NCBI GenBank assembly: GCA_037439945.1
Contig: JBBIVA010000019.1
Coordinates: forward strand, 1 to 34,975
Direction of reading: 5' to 3'
Length of the DNA stretch: 34,975 nt
DNA from: CALEUX01 sp037439945
GTDB lineage: Bacteria; Bacteroidota; Bacteroidia; Bacteroidales; Marinilabiliaceae
Positions 1 to 8,486 of this stretch are shown here, one piece after another (position 1 is the first letter of the stretch; every line of letters begins with the position of its first letter). The translations under genes and the position numbers were made by a program. Under the pieces are notes generated by a model, which worked only from the letters and a program-made list of their open reading frames with translations, was not told the DNA's origin and made no database searches.

Positions 1-252
1 ACCCAAATTTGTCATTAGCCATTTTTTCTAATGACCGTCATTAGAAATTAATAGTCTTAAGTTATTGATTACATGCCTTATATTTTGACAAATCGCTAAA
101 GAAAAACTAAAAATTTGTAATCAGAAATGCTTACAAATTAAGTTTTTCTAAAGCAGCCTGTACCGACTATTGGGTAGGGTTAATCCCGGCTAAGTAATTA
201 GTTCATTGCCTTTCTAATTAGTTCATTGCCTTTCTAATGACTAATCCGGGTT
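1..252 (+). repeat. Long inverted repeat, copy A
   Basis: This copy matches 23208..23440 in inverted orientation. With a 20-bp internal duplication removed it is the same length (233 bp) as copy B, and I count only about ten base differences by eye. The element appears to start AACCCAAATTTG, with its first base just outside the window, and ends CTAATCCGGGTT, so the termini form a short imperfect inverted repeat (AACCC..ATT). I found no ORF in it. It could be a small non-autonomous mobile element (MITE-like) or a structural repeat. No clear target-site duplication is visible. Confidence 0.9.
196..235 (+). repeat. 20-bp tandem duplication inside repeat copy A
   Basis: Two back-to-back copies of AATTAGTTCATTGCCTTTCT lie at 196-215 and 216-235. 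Inverted copy B has a single unit, so this is a recent slippage or duplication in copy A. Confidence 0.85.
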
Positions 253-399
253 AAATACGGCGCAAAAAACTGACTAAAACCAATTCAGCCAAAAATAAAA
301 TGGTGCCAAATTAATGGAGTAAGAATAGTACCTTAAAAAAAAGATTGTTTTTTTCACCTCACCATGCATTTCCAACTTCCAGCCCTAATCAAAAAGCTG

Positions 400-717
400 C
401 TAAAGTAGAATATGGACTGTAAAGCCCTCCTGATAAATAAATCTCAGGATTTCTTTGTTTTTCTTTGTTGTAAAACCCAAATCAAAACAAAATTCCAACT
501 TTTTATCAATTTCTTTTTTTTTATAAAAAGGCAATTCACGAATAAGATTTACAAAATAATTTATACCAATCCCTGCCTGCGGATAATTTATGCCCACATT
601 TGATAAATCAATATAATTAGCATATATCCGTATTACCCGTTTATCTGTGTCCAGATTATAGATGTTGGCAGCGGGAAACATAAGAAAACTAACCGGTTTA
701 CTATAAAAAATATCCAT
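400..717 (-). CDS. Hypothetical protein, 105 aa, possibly a gene remnant
   Basis: The ATG-started frame runs for 105 residues and I recognise no family. The product mixes hydrophobic and aromatic residues (IYNLDTD, IRIYANYIDLSN, GIGINYFVNL, then a Lys-rich KKKEIDKK stretch) with no clear signal peptide or catalytic motif. The alternation of short strand-like segments could be part of a beta-rich outer-surface protein. It sits alone between repeat copy A and the lpxA leader, and no SD or -7 element was identified. It may be a small real gene, a 3' fragment of a decayed gene, or chance. No function is proposed. Confidence 0.3.
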   Translation of the reverse strand: MDIFYSKPVSFLMFPAANIYNLDTDKRVIRIYANYIDLSNVGINYPQAGIGINYFVNLIRELPFYKKKEIDKKLEFCFDLGFTTKKNKEILRFIYQEGFTVHILL

Positions 718-1282
718 GGGATTAGTGTTTTGATATTAAATATTTGCCAGTTAGCTTACTCCAATCCCTGATTGGAGACTAAGTTCTAATGGTTTTATCT
801 CCAATGAAAAGGTTCAAAAGTACCTGCCAATGAGTAGGATTAACCAAGTATTTCTCTATTTCCAAAATCAGTAAAAAAATTAAACCGATATTTGAGCAGC
901 AATTGCAAGTTTCCAATCTTTTTTTGTCTGAACGTAATAAATATATAACCTACCTATTAACTAACAGGGTTATATTTTGATGAATACTATAAATCTGAAA
1001 AATGAGGAATTATAAATACGCAGGAAATTTCTGTACAGGTTTGTTTATAATTCTGACTTAATGTTGTTTTAAAGGTAATAAATTATTAATAGAAGTAGTA
1101 ATTTATATCTACATTATAATAAATATACTTTAACCTATTATTAAAATCAATTAAACTAAATGTTGATTATTTGATAATTACACGCACTGTTTGATTGTTG
1201 CTCATTTTTTTTTGAGTTTGAGTACGTGTGTTGTATAGTTTAATTGTCACAATAATAGTTTGAAATAATAAATAACCGAATT
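718..1282. other. AT-rich non-coding stretch upstream of lpxA
   Basis: No ORF of note, RNA gene or clear repeat was seen in this ~565-bp stretch. It is very AT-rich, with several TTG and TATA-like strings but no convincing TAnnTTTG promoter. Near its end is a partial -7 match, ATAGTTTG, at about 1255-1262. Confidence 0.5.
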
Positions 1283-1318
1283 AAGCCGGCTTGGGTATTT
1301 TACCCGGGCTTGGTTTTT
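1283..1318 (+). terminator. Terminator-like hairpin in the lpxA leader
   Basis: The arms AAGCC..GGGTA (1283-1297, with a 5-nt bulge) and TACCCGGGCTT (1301-1311) form a GC-rich hairpin followed by GGTTTTT. It has the form of an intrinsic terminator on the plus strand but ends only about 20 bp before the lpxA ATG. It could be an attenuator for lpxA, the terminator of an unseen upstream transcript, or a leader structure. Confidence 0.5.
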
Positions 1319-1338
1319 ATTGTATTATAAAATAATTT

Positions 1339-2151
1339 ATGGACCAATTGATTTCACTAAAAGCAGAAATTCATCCCGAGGCAATAATTGGGAAAGGTGT
1401 AGTGATAGATGCATTTGCAAAAATAGACAAGGATGTAATAATTGGAGATGGAACCTGGATTGGGTCGAATGCTGTTATCTATGCCGGAGCGCGTATAGGT
1501 GCCAATTGCAAAATATTTCCCGGAGCCGTAATATCAGCTGTTCCACAAGACCTTAAATTTAAAGGTGAATATTCAACTGTTGAAATTGGTGACTTTACCA
1601 CTATACGTGAGTATGTAACCATTAACCGTGGTACTTCAGCAAAAGGAGTAACCAAAGTTGGAAGTCATACACTATTAATGGCCTACTCACATTTAGGCCA
1701 CGATGCAGAAGTAGGTAACCATTGTGTTATATCAAACAGCGTTCAGATAGCAGGTGAGGTAGAAGTTGAAGACTGGGCCATTGTTGGCGGAATGAGCGCC
1801 ATTCACCAGTTTTGCCGAATTGGACAACATGCAATGGTTTCGGGCATGACAGGGGTACTTTCAGATGTAGCCCCTTTTACAAAAGTTTTTGGGGTGCCGG
1901 CCAACTATATGGGAATTAATTATGTTGGTTTAAAACGACGGGGATTTACCAAAGGGCAAACTGATGCCATACATGATGCCCTTCGCGTAATTTATCAAAG
2001 GGGGTTAAACACTTCTCAGGCAATTGATTATATGAATTTGTATCTTGAGCCTTCAGATGAAAAGGAAATGATTATAGAATTCATCAAAAACTCGAAACGA
2101 GGAATAATAAAAGGCGCAACCCGAGGGGCTAATGTGGCTGAGGAAGCTTAA
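1339..2151 (+). CDS. lpxA: Acyl-ACP--UDP-N-acetylglucosamine O-acyltransferase
   Basis: LpxA catalyses the first step of lipid A synthesis, 3-O-acylation of UDP-GlcNAc by an acyl-ACP, in the cytoplasm. The 270-aa product has the left-handed beta-helix hexapeptide pattern over residues 1-190 (IIGKGVVIDAFAKI, VIIGDGTWIG). It carries the conserved SHLGHDAEVGNH segment with the catalytic-base His, then GGMSAIHQFCRIG and GLKRRGF, the start of the C-terminal helical domain. Length fits the family (about 255-270 aa). The ATG follows an A/T-rich leader. Bacteroidota usually keep lpxA beside lpxD and lpxC-fabZ, but here no lpx gene is visible upstream and the gene faces carA convergently. Identity is secure; only the isolated position is unusual. 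Confidence 0.96.
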   Translation: MDQLISLKAEIHPEAIIGKGVVIDAFAKIDKDVIIGDGTWIGSNAVIYAGARIGANCKIFPGAVISAVPQDLKFKGEYSTVEIGDFTTIREYVTINRGTSAKGVTKVGSHTLLMAYSHLGHDAEVGNHCVISNSVQIAGEVEVEDWAIVGGMSAIHQFCRIGQHAMVSGMTGVLSDVAPFTKVFGVPANYMGINYVGLKRRGFTKGQTDAIHDALRVIYQRGLNTSQAIDYMNLYLEPSDEKEMIIEFIKNSKRGIIKGATRGANVAEEA

Positions 2152-2177
2152 AAAAATATCAGGTTAGTTTTACAGCA

Positions 2178-2220
2178 ATTTCCGGCAGGTAAGTATTAAA
2201 ACCACCTGCCGGAATTTTTT
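2178..2220. terminator. Bidirectional terminator between lpxA and carA
   Basis: A perfect 10-bp stem, TCCGGCAGGT (2181-2190) with ACCTGCCGGA (2204-2213), is followed by ATTTTTT on the plus strand. A less pure A/T run lies on the other side. It sits between the convergent lpxA and carA stops. Confidence 0.85.
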
Positions 2221-2226
2221 TAGCGA

Positions 2227-3354
2227 TTATTTCTTGGCCTCTTCAACTAATCCAATAAATTTATCAAACAGAAATTCTGTGTCGGTTGGCCCGCTTGATG
2301 CCTCAGGATGGAACTGGGTTGAAAAGAAGGGTTTGGATTTATGACGGATTCCTTCGTTTGTATTATCATTAAGGTTAATGAAGAGTGGTTCCCATTCATC
2401 ATCCAGTGATTCTGTATCGAGAACAAAGCCATGGTTTTGGCTTGTGATATAACAGGTATCGGTCCCAACCATTTGAACAGGGTGGTTGTGTGCCCTGTGA
2501 CCATATTTAAGTTTATGGGTTTTTCCGCCTGCCGCGGTTCCCAGCAACTGATTTCCTAAACAAATACCAAAAATTGGTTTATCACCAAGTAGGGCTTTTT
2601 TAATATGACTAACTGTTATTGAACACATTTCAGGGTTCCCAGGACCGTTGGATAGCATTATGCCATCATAATCTTCCTTAGTAAAATCATAATCCCAGGG
2701 TACTCTTATTACCGTTGTATCACGTTTTAACAGGCACCTTAGTATGTTATACTTTATACCAGTATCAACCAAAACAATCTTGTGTTTCCCATTTCCATAC
2801 ACCACTTTTTCTTTGATGCTGACCATTTCAACGAGGTTGTCTAAATCGGGATTATAGAATTCAACATTCTGGTCATCAATTATTATTTTTCCCAGAATGG
2901 GGCCTTTTTCACGGATTATTTTTGTTAATGACCGTGTATCAATATCGAAAATCCCTGGGACTTTACAGGATATAAGCCACTCACTTAATGAATTGGCTGC
3001 ATTCCAGTGGCTAAACTCAAAAGAATAATCAGAAACAATTAATCCGGAAACATGAATTGTATTGGATTCAAAAAAACTTGGCACACCATTTTCATATTTA
3101 TCAACGGGTACCCCGTAGTTGCCAATAAGTGGATATGTTGCAACCAAAATCTGGCCCTTATAAGATGGGTCAGTAAGACTTTCGGGGTATCCGGTCATTG
3201 CGGTATTAAATACTACTTCACCTGCAACAGATTTTGGGTATCCAAAAGATTTTCCTTTAAAAACAGTACCGTCCTCCAGCACTAATTTAATTTCTTTGAT
3301 TTCAGGCATACCAGTATTAAGTTTTGGAAATGGAATAATATTGTTTTGGCACAT
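2227..3354 (-). CDS. carA: Carbamoyl-phosphate synthase small (glutaminase) subunit
   Basis: CarA hydrolyses glutamine and channels ammonia to CarB for carbamoyl phosphate, used for citrulline and pyrimidine synthesis. The 375-aa product has the CarA N-terminal domain (LVLEDGTVFKGKSFG, GEVVFNTAMTGYPESLTDPSY) and a class I glutamine amidotransferase domain from about residue 190. The nucleophile is Cys265 in GICLGNQLLG and the His349/Glu351 pair lies in FHPEAS. The partner carB is about 15 kb away on the other strand, at the far end of the arginine block. The annotated ATG follows a putative -7 box by only about 20 bp. Met16 (ATG at 3307-3309, MPEIKEIKLVLEDG) is an equally plausible start and matches the usual CarA N-terminus better. 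Confidence 0.95.
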   Translation of the reverse strand: MCQNNIIPFPKLNTGMPEIKEIKLVLEDGTVFKGKSFGYPKSVAGEVVFNTAMTGYPESLTDPSYKGQILVATYPLIGNYGVPVDKYENGVPSFFESNTIHVSGLIVSDYSFEFSHWNAANSLSEWLISCKVPGIFDIDTRSLTKIIREKGPILGKIIIDDQNVEFYNPDLDNLVEMVSIKEKVVYGNGKHKIVLVDTGIKYNILRCLLKRDTTVIRVPWDYDFTKEDYDGIMLSNGPGNPEMCSITVSHIKKALLGDKPIFGICLGNQLLGTAAGGKTHKLKYGHRAHNHPVQMVGTDTCYITSQNHGFVLDTESLDDEWEPLFINLNDNTNEGIRHKSKPFFSTQFHPEASSGPTDTEFLFDKFIGLVEEAKK

Positions 3355-3374
3355 TAAAAAGGCCTTTCGGAATG

Positions 3375-3382
3375 CAAATGTA
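3375..3382 (-). promoter_or_regulatory. Candidate carA -7 promoter element
   Basis: On the minus strand this reads TACATTTG, an exact match to the Bacteroidota -7 consensus TAnnTTTG. The expected start lies about 10-15 bp before the annotated carA ATG, or about 60 bp before the alternative Met16 start. Confidence 0.5.
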
Positions 3383-3452
3383 GGAAAAATTCATGAGGAA
3401 TTGTCCTGAAACTCTTAAAAATGAATAATTATATTGTTATTATAGGTTAAAA

Positions 3453-3466
3453 TGCATATATATGCA
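3453..3466. promoter_or_regulatory. ArgR operator (ARG box) upstream of carA
   Basis: TGCATATATATGCA is a perfect palindrome and a perfect match to the ARG-box core TGNATWWWWATNCA. A weaker partial site, TGAATAATTATATT, lies at 3422-3435, three helical turns away. It indicates that carA has its own arginine-responsive promoter, separated from the gene upstream by the terminator at 3466-3500. Confidence 0.7.
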
Positions 3467-3500
3467 ATAAAAAACCGGTAAATTAACCCGGTTTTTTATT
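3466..3500 (-). terminator. Intrinsic terminator after citrate synthase
   Basis: The 13-bp arms AATAAAAAACCGG (3466-3478) and CCGGTTTTTTATT (3488-3500) are perfectly complementary. On the minus strand the stem ends in a T-run, three bases after the citrate synthase stop codon. The palindrome could act in both directions. Confidence 0.85.
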
Positions 3501-3502
3501 CT

Positions 3503-4846
3503 TTAGCGCTTTGAAATTGGAATATAGGGTTCCCTGGGATAAACATTTTTGTAAGCCGGTCTTATTATCCGCCTGCTTGAGCATGTAACTTCCTCAATTC
3601 GGTGTGCGCACCAGCCGGCAACCCTGGCAATTGCAAAAATTGGTGTAAAAAGCTCCTCGGGTATGTCAATGCATTGATAAACAAAACCTGAATAAAAATC
3701 CACATTTGCAGCTACCACTTTTGTATTGGGGCCTTTGAATTTATAAAATGTTTCAGGGGCAAGCCTTTCAACCATTTCATAAAGATTAAATTCAGCTTCT
3801 CTTCCTTTTTCTTTCGCCAGTTCTCTTGCTTTTTCCTTTAAGAGAATGCAACGTGGATCAGAAAGGGTGTATATTGCATGACCTATGCCATAAATTTTTC
3901 CAGTGCCGTCAAAAGCTTTTTTATTAAGCATTTTCAGAAGATATGCTTCAACTTCTTTTTCACTTTCCCAGTTCTTAACATTTGATTTAATATTTTCCAT
4001 CATCTCAATAACCTTAATATTGGCACCACCATGGAGCCCTCCCTTCAAAGAACCCAAAGCTGCTGCAATTGCTGAATAGGTGTCGGTTTGGGATGAACTT
4101 ACAACGCGCGTGGTAAACGATGAGTTATTTCCACCGCCATGTTCGGCATGAAGTACAAGGGCTAAGTCAAGTAAATCAGCCTCAAGGCGCGAATGCTTTT
4201 TACCTTTAAGCATATACAGAAAATTTTCGGCCAGGCTTAATTCGGGATTGGGATGCCTTATTACCAGTGATTTTCGTTGAAAGGAGTGGCGCATTCCAAA
4301 ATAGGCATAAGTTACAATAACCGGAAATCTGGCAATTAAACTTATTGATTGCCTGATTAGATTTTCGGGTGAGTAATCTTCAGCTTTTTCATCTTTTGAG
4401 TATAACCCAAGAACTGTTCGGGCCAACATGTTCATTATGCAACGTCCCCTTAATGAAAGAATCAGGTTTTTTGAAAGGGAGAATGGTAATTCCTGCTCTT
4501 TTTTTATAAGGTCGGTAAATTGTGCCAGTTCTTTTTGGGTTGGTAAATTGCCTGATAACAACAGGTAGGCCGTTTCTTCAAACCCATGCCGCCCATCAGA
4601 TTGAAAACCTTTGGTTAAGTTGGTAATTTCAATTCCTCTATAATATAATTCACCATGCCGTGGGGTTATCACACCATTTTCATCCTTGTTATAGCCAACA
4701 ACATCGCCAATGTTTGTGAGCCCCACTAAAACTCCTGAGAAATCAGCATTTCGAAGGCCTCTTTTAACATTGTATTTTTCATACAAATCTTTATCAATTT
4801 CGCAGGACTGAGTGGCTGCTTCAGCCAGGTTCTTTAATAATTTCAT
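3503..4846 (-). CDS. gltA: Citrate synthase
   Basis: Condenses oxaloacetate with acetyl-CoA to citrate, the entry to oxidative synthesis of 2-oxoglutarate and glutamate. The 447-aa product carries the family's catalytic set: His in KGGLHGGAN, His in GIGHAIY and Asp in NVDFYSG. The second His is followed by Ala-Ile instead of the common Arg-Val (GHRVY). HAEHGGGNNSSF replaces the HADHEQN type, as in the clostridial/Bacteroidota branch. It lies 148 bp downstream of argH on the same strand and ends at a strong terminator. Its leader and start codon coincide with the edge of an interspersed repeat (4844-4972). A 2-methylcitrate synthase activity cannot be excluded from sequence alone. Placement beside arg genes suggests carbon supply for glutamate, which is inference. 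Confidence 0.9.
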   Translation of the reverse strand: MKLLKNLAEAATQSCEIDKDLYEKYNVKRGLRNADFSGVLVGLTNIGDVVGYNKDENGVITPRHGELYYRGIEITNLTKGFQSDGRHGFEETAYLLLSGNLPTQKELAQFTDLIKKEQELPFSLSKNLILSLRGRCIMNMLARTVLGLYSKDEKAEDYSPENLIRQSISLIARFPVIVTYAYFGMRHSFQRKSLVIRHPNPELSLAENFLYMLKGKKHSRLEADLLDLALVLHAEHGGGNNSSFTTRVVSSSQTDTYSAIAAALGSLKGGLHGGANIKVIEMMENIKSNVKNWESEKEVEAYLLKMLNKKAFDGTGKIYGIGHAIYTLSDPRCILLKEKARELAKEKGREAEFNLYEMVERLAPETFYKFKGPNTKVVAANVDFYSGFVYQCIDIPEELFTPIFAIARVAGWCAHRIEEVTCSSRRIIRPAYKNVYPREPYIPISKR

Positions 4847-4972
4847 CGGTAAATAATTTTTTGATTAAGGTTGGTTGCCTGTCCCTTGAATACGGGTGAA
4901 CACCATGTTTGCTATTTTCATCCGTGTTTCCCGAATAGTCTGGACAAGTTATGTTTAACCAATCATGCTTGT
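4844..4972 (+). repeat. Interspersed repeat, copy R1 (gltA leader)
   Basis: The block begins CATCGGTAAATAATTTTTTG, whose first three bases are the complement of the gltA start codon. It continues GCCTGTCCC-(N)-CGGGTGAACACCATG, GTGTTTCCCGAA and AATCATGCTTGTT. The same ordered blocks occur near 12646, 22665, 22790 and 27902 (inverted), and as a diverged relative near 32764. Confidence 0.7.
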
Positions 4973-4994
4973 TATGAATTTAGGTGTTTGGTTG

Positions 4995-6326
4995 TTAGGC
5001 AATTAGGTTTTGGATTGCATTTTTAACCCTTTCAAATGGGAATTGCTTCAAAATGGAATCCATTTTTTGTTTTATTTCGAGGTTGCAAAGATTGCCAATA
5101 CTACCTTCATGGGTATGATTAATTGAACCTGTTGGATTAAAGTTTCCCTGTTCAATATCCAATCCTACCTGGTGGTATGCATCCCTGAAGGGCACTCCTT
5201 CTAAAACTTTTTTGTTCACTTCTTCAACACTAAAAGCATATTTATACAATTGATTATTCATAAGGTCGGTTTTTACGGCCATATTTTCAACCGCAAAAGT
5301 GGCCAGATCTAAACAATTTATTATTTCATCAAATGATGGAATAAAAATTTCTTTAATAATTTGAAGGTCCCTAAAATACCCTGATGGCAGGTTACCTGTA
5401 ATAATTCCGATTTGCTGTGGCAAAGATTGAATTTTATTGCATTTACCCCTGATTAGTTCAAATACATCAGGGTTTTTTTTATGGGGCATTATACTCGATC
5501 CTGTGGTAAGTTCATTAGGTAAACCAACAAATCCGAAGTTCTGGCTCATGTATAAACAAGAATCCATTGCAAATTTGCCAATTGTGGAGGCTATTGATGC
5601 AACTGCCGATGCAACTGTCCGTTCCATTTTACCGCGTGCCATTTGCGCATAAACAACATTATAGCTTAAGTCGTCAAATCCTAACAATTCGGTTGTCATT
5701 TTTCTGTCCAACGGAAATGAACTTCCATATCCTGCTGCCGCCCCTAACGGGTTCTGGTTTGTTACCCGCCAGGCTGCAAGCAGCATATGCATATCATCGG
5801 TAAGACTTTCGGCATAGGCACCAAACCATAAGCCAAAGGATGATGGCATTGCAACCTGTAAATGTGTATAACCAGGTAATAAATCTCTTTTATGCGCATC
5901 ACTTCTTTTTTGTAATGCATCAAACAAAGAAATTACATATTGGGTTATTTCAATTATCTTTTGTCGTGAATATAATTTTAAATCGAGTAAAACCTGGTCG
6001 TTTCGTGAACGGCCGCTATGTACTTTTTTGCCTACCCCGCCAATTTTTTTTGTTAGTAATAGTTCAACCTGTGAATGTATATCTTCAACACCTTCTTCAA
6101 TTAACAAATTTCCATTTAAGGCAGTTTTATATAAATCAATTAATTCAGGCCTGAGTATATCAAATTCATGATGGGAAAGTAACCCAACTTTTGTCAACAT
6201 ATTTATATGTGCCAATGTTCCCAAAATGTCATAAGGTGCAAGTTCTGCATCAAGAACCCTGTCGTTTCCTATGGTGAATTCTTCTATTTTTTTGTTTACA
6301 CTGTATCCTTTTTCCCACAGTTTCAT
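4995..6326 (-). CDS. argH: Argininosuccinate lyase
   Basis: Last step of arginine synthesis: cleaves argininosuccinate to arginine and fumarate. The 443-aa product belongs to the fumarase/aspartase superfamily. It has the N-terminal WEKGYSVN segment, VEDIHSQVE, the HSGRSRNDQV block, GYTHLQVAMPSSFG, and the signature loop GSSIMPHKKNPD with the catalytic Ser. Length fits the family (about 440-470 aa). It is 286 bp downstream of the argE-like gene, and that gap contains a perfect ARG box and a TATATTTG -7 element. argH therefore likely starts its own ArgR-controlled unit with citrate synthase. Confidence 0.96.
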   Translation of the reverse strand: MKLWEKGYSVNKKIEEFTIGNDRVLDAELAPYDILGTLAHINMLTKVGLLSHHEFDILRPELIDLYKTALNGNLLIEEGVEDIHSQVELLLTKKIGGVGKKVHSGRSRNDQVLLDLKLYSRQKIIEITQYVISLFDALQKRSDAHKRDLLPGYTHLQVAMPSSFGLWFGAYAESLTDDMHMLLAAWRVTNQNPLGAAAGYGSSFPLDRKMTTELLGFDDLSYNVVYAQMARGKMERTVASAVASIASTIGKFAMDSCLYMSQNFGFVGLPNELTTGSSIMPHKKNPDVFELIRGKCNKIQSLPQQIGIITGNLPSGYFRDLQIIKEIFIPSFDEIINCLDLATFAVENMAVKTDLMNNQLYKYAFSVEEVNKKVLEGVPFRDAYHQVGLDIEQGNFNPTGSINHTHEGSIGNLCNLEIKQKMDSILKQFPFERVKNAIQNLIA

Positions 6327-6548
6327 TAATATCGTTTTTGAAAATTAGTCAACACTTTAATTTATTAACCGATTTTAAAATATTAGTACATTTTTTCCTT
6401 TACAAGGAAGGCTTTGATAAAAAAAATCATCAAAACCAACCTACAAAAAAACGGATAAATGAAGAAAATTTCTCCGCCCGGGAATTTATTATATAAGGGT
6501 TTATATTTTGAGAAAAAACCGGGAAAATCAAAAAAATACAAAGCTCCA

Positions 6549-6556
6549 CAAATATA
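6549..6556 (-). promoter_or_regulatory. Candidate argH -7 promoter element
   Basis: On the minus strand this reads TATATTTG, matching TAnnTTTG exactly. The ARG box at 6576-6589 starts 19 bp upstream, so it covers where the -33 element would be. The predicted leader before the argH ATG is about 210-220 nt. Confidence 0.6.
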
Positions 6557-6575
6557 GCAAAAATTGAATGGAAAT

Positions 6576-6589
6576 TGAATTTTTATGCA
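6576..6589. promoter_or_regulatory. ArgR operator (ARG box) upstream of argH
   Basis: TGAATTTTTATGCA matches the core TGNATWWWWATNCA perfectly. An overlapping partial site, TGAATGGAAATTGA, lies at 6565-6578. The position over the -33 region of the candidate argH promoter fits steric repression by arginine-bound ArgR. Confidence 0.7.
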
Positions 6590-6612
6590 AAAAACATGAT
6601 AATTGTCAATTT

Positions 6613-7680
6613 TTATCGAATATTCTGTAATCCGTTCAACAAATTATAATATCCCTCAATACCTTTTTTTATTTCTTCAATATAAATAAACTCATTTGCT
6701 GTATGAGACCTGGCTGAGTCACCCGGACCAAATTTTATTGTATGAAACGGCATTACTGCCTGATCGGATGTTGTTGGTGAACCAAACGTTTCATATCCCA
6801 ATTGTTTTCCGCGAATTACAATTGGGTGTGATTCAGAAATTGATGAGCTGTTTAATCTAACAGACCGTGGCACAATAAGGCAGTTTATCTCCCTTTTAAT
6901 AATCGCAATTATTTCTTCATTTGTATAACAATCATTTACCCTAATATCGACCATAAACTGGCAAATGTCGGGAATAACATTATGTTGTGAGCCTGAGTTA
7001 ATTCCCGTAACGGTCATTTTAACCGGGCCCAGCAATTGAGATATTTTTTCAAATTTGTAATCTCTGAACCATTCAATAACCGGAATAGCTTCAATAATTG
7101 CATTAATTCCTTCATTTCTGGCAGCGTGGCCAGATTTTCCTTTTACCGAGCCATCAATAACAAGTAATCCTTTTTCAGCAATTGCTATTTTCATTTGTGT
7201 TGGTTCACCAACAATCCCCAGGGTTATTTCGGGTAAATCTGCAAGAATTGATGAAACTCCGTTTATACCTGAAACCTCTTCTTCGGCCGTAGCAGAATAT
7301 ATAAGGTTATATGGCTGCTTGCCCTTATTTAACAAACGAAATGCTGCAAGTTGAGAAACAACCGAAGCTCCGGCATCATTACTTCCAAGTCCGGTAATTT
7401 TATTATTGGTAACTGAAGGAGTAAAAGGGTCTGTATTCCAATTTGCAGATGGCTTTACAGTATCAATATGGGAGTTAAGTAAAACAGTTGGTTTATTCCT
7501 GTCAAAATTATCGGGTAAAACCCATATGTTATTGCCTTTTCGTTTTGGCAAAAACCCCATTTTAATAATCATTTCTTCCATCATATCAGCCGCAACCTTT
7601 TCTTCTCTGCTTAGCGAGGGTGTTGAAATTAACATTTTCAGCATCTCAATTGCATCATTTATAACATTGTTTTCTTCCAT
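6613..7680 (-). CDS. argE: M20 deacylase: N-acyl-citrulline/ornithine deacylase (ArgE/DapE-like)
   Basis: A zinc-dependent M20 amidohydrolase of 355 aa. The metal and catalytic residues are visible: His71/Asp73 in LNSHIDTV, Asp102 in GSNDAGAS, the Glu pair in TAEEEVSG (about 133-134), Glu159 in GEPT, and the late His in GDSARSHTANEF. The dimerisation domain lies between, starting near KGKSGHAARNEG. It is 20 bp downstream of argB in the arg block. Because ArgF' acts on an acylated ornithine, the likely substrate is N-acyl-citrulline (N-succinyl if the Pro90 reading is right), giving citrulline for ArgG. DapE activity in lysine synthesis is the main alternative, but the operon argues for arginine. 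Confidence 0.85.
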   Translation of the reverse strand: MEENNVINDAIEMLKMLISTPSLSREEKVAADMMEEMIIKMGFLPKRKGNNIWVLPDNFDRNKPTVLLNSHIDTVKPSANWNTDPFTPSVTNNKITGLGSNDAGASVVSQLAAFRLLNKGKQPYNLIYSATAEEEVSGINGVSSILADLPEITLGIVGEPTQMKIAIAEKGLLVIDGSVKGKSGHAARNEGINAIIEAIPVIEWFRDYKFEKISQLLGPVKMTVTGINSGSQHNVIPDICQFMVDIRVNDCYTNEEIIAIIKREINCLIVPRSVRLNSSSISESHPIVIRGKQLGYETFGSPTTSDQAVMPFHTIKFGPGDSARSHTANEFIYIEEIKKGIEGYYNLLNGLQNIR

Positions 7681-7700
7681 GGCTGATAGGTTTTGGAAAT

Positions 7701-8483
7701 TTAAATGTTTGTTATTATCGTTCCCTGTACCTCTGAAGGACTTATTCCTTCAGTATTGGTTATCCGTACCTGATAAACACCTTTACTTAAAGCTTCAAAT
7801 GCATTTTCAAGTTTTGGTATCATTCCCTGGGTGATAATTTTCTCTTTTTTTAATTGGGCAAATTCATTTTTTGTAATCCTTTTTATTACTGATTCATCAT
7901 TTCCAGGGTCGGCCAATACTCCTTTTTTCTCGAAACAAAATATCAGTGTTACCTTGTAAAACGGGGCCATGGCTATTGCTAATGCAGAAGCTATGGTATC
8001 GGCGTTAGTATTTAAAAGTTGTCCTTTACCGTTATGGGTGATTGGCGCAATTACCGGTACTACATTCTGTTGAAGTAGATTATTCAAATTGGTGGAATTA
8101 ACATTATCAATATCACCAACAAAGCCGTAATCTATTTCTTTTGTTTCCCTTTTGTTTGATTTTATTATGTTCAAATCGGCCCCAGTCATCCCCAGGGAAT
8201 TAACATTGTTGGCCTGTAAATGAGCTACAATATTTTTGTTAACCAAGCCTGCATAAACCATTGTAACTACATCAAGCATATCTTTATCTGTAATTCGCCG
8301 GCCATCAACCATTTTGGTTTCAATACCCAGGCGCGCGGCAATAGTTGTTGCTGAACGGCCACCGCCATGTACCAGAATTTTAGGGCCTTCAATTAATGAA
8401 AAGTCTATTAATAATCTTAGGAGGCTTTCCTGCTCTTCAACAACCCTGCCACCAACTTTAATTATTGTTAATTGGTTTACCAT
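7701..8483 (-). CDS. argB: N-acylglutamate kinase
   Basis: Phosphorylates N-acylglutamate, step 2 of arginine synthesis. The 260-aa amino-acid-kinase product has an N-terminal Lys-Gly loop (IIKVGGRVV), the HGGGRSAT acyl-glutamate loop, GMTGADLN, the NTNADTIASALA Asn/Asp active-site block and a late Lys in GMIPKLENA. It lacks the N-terminal extension seen in many arginine-inhibited NAGKs, so feedback inhibition is less likely, which is an inference from family knowledge. Its start is 3 bp after the argF' stop, implying translational coupling. The acyl group may be succinyl rather than acetyl, given the neighbouring ArgF'. Confidence 0.93.
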   Translation of the reverse strand: MVNQLTIIKVGGRVVEEQESLLRLLIDFSLIEGPKILVHGGGRSATTIAARLGIETKMVDGRRITDKDMLDVVTMVYAGLVNKNIVAHLQANNVNSLGMTGADLNIIKSNKRETKEIDYGFVGDIDNVNSTNLNNLLQQNVVPVIAPITHNGKGQLLNTNADTIASALAIAMAPFYKVTLIFCFEKKGVLADPGNDESVIKRITKNEFAQLKKEKIITQGMIPKLENAFEALSKGVYQVRITNTEGISPSEVQGTIITNI

Positions 8484-8486
8484 AAA

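Noticed and set aside
412..603. 63-aa plus-strand ORF opposite the 105-aa hypothetical
   Set aside because: Low-complexity Phe/Lys-rich translation fully overlapping the other frame, with no promoter or leader.
6408..6433. TTTGAT..ATCAAA hairpin in the argE-argH gap as terminator
   Set aside because: Six-base AT-only stem with a long loop, too weak to call.
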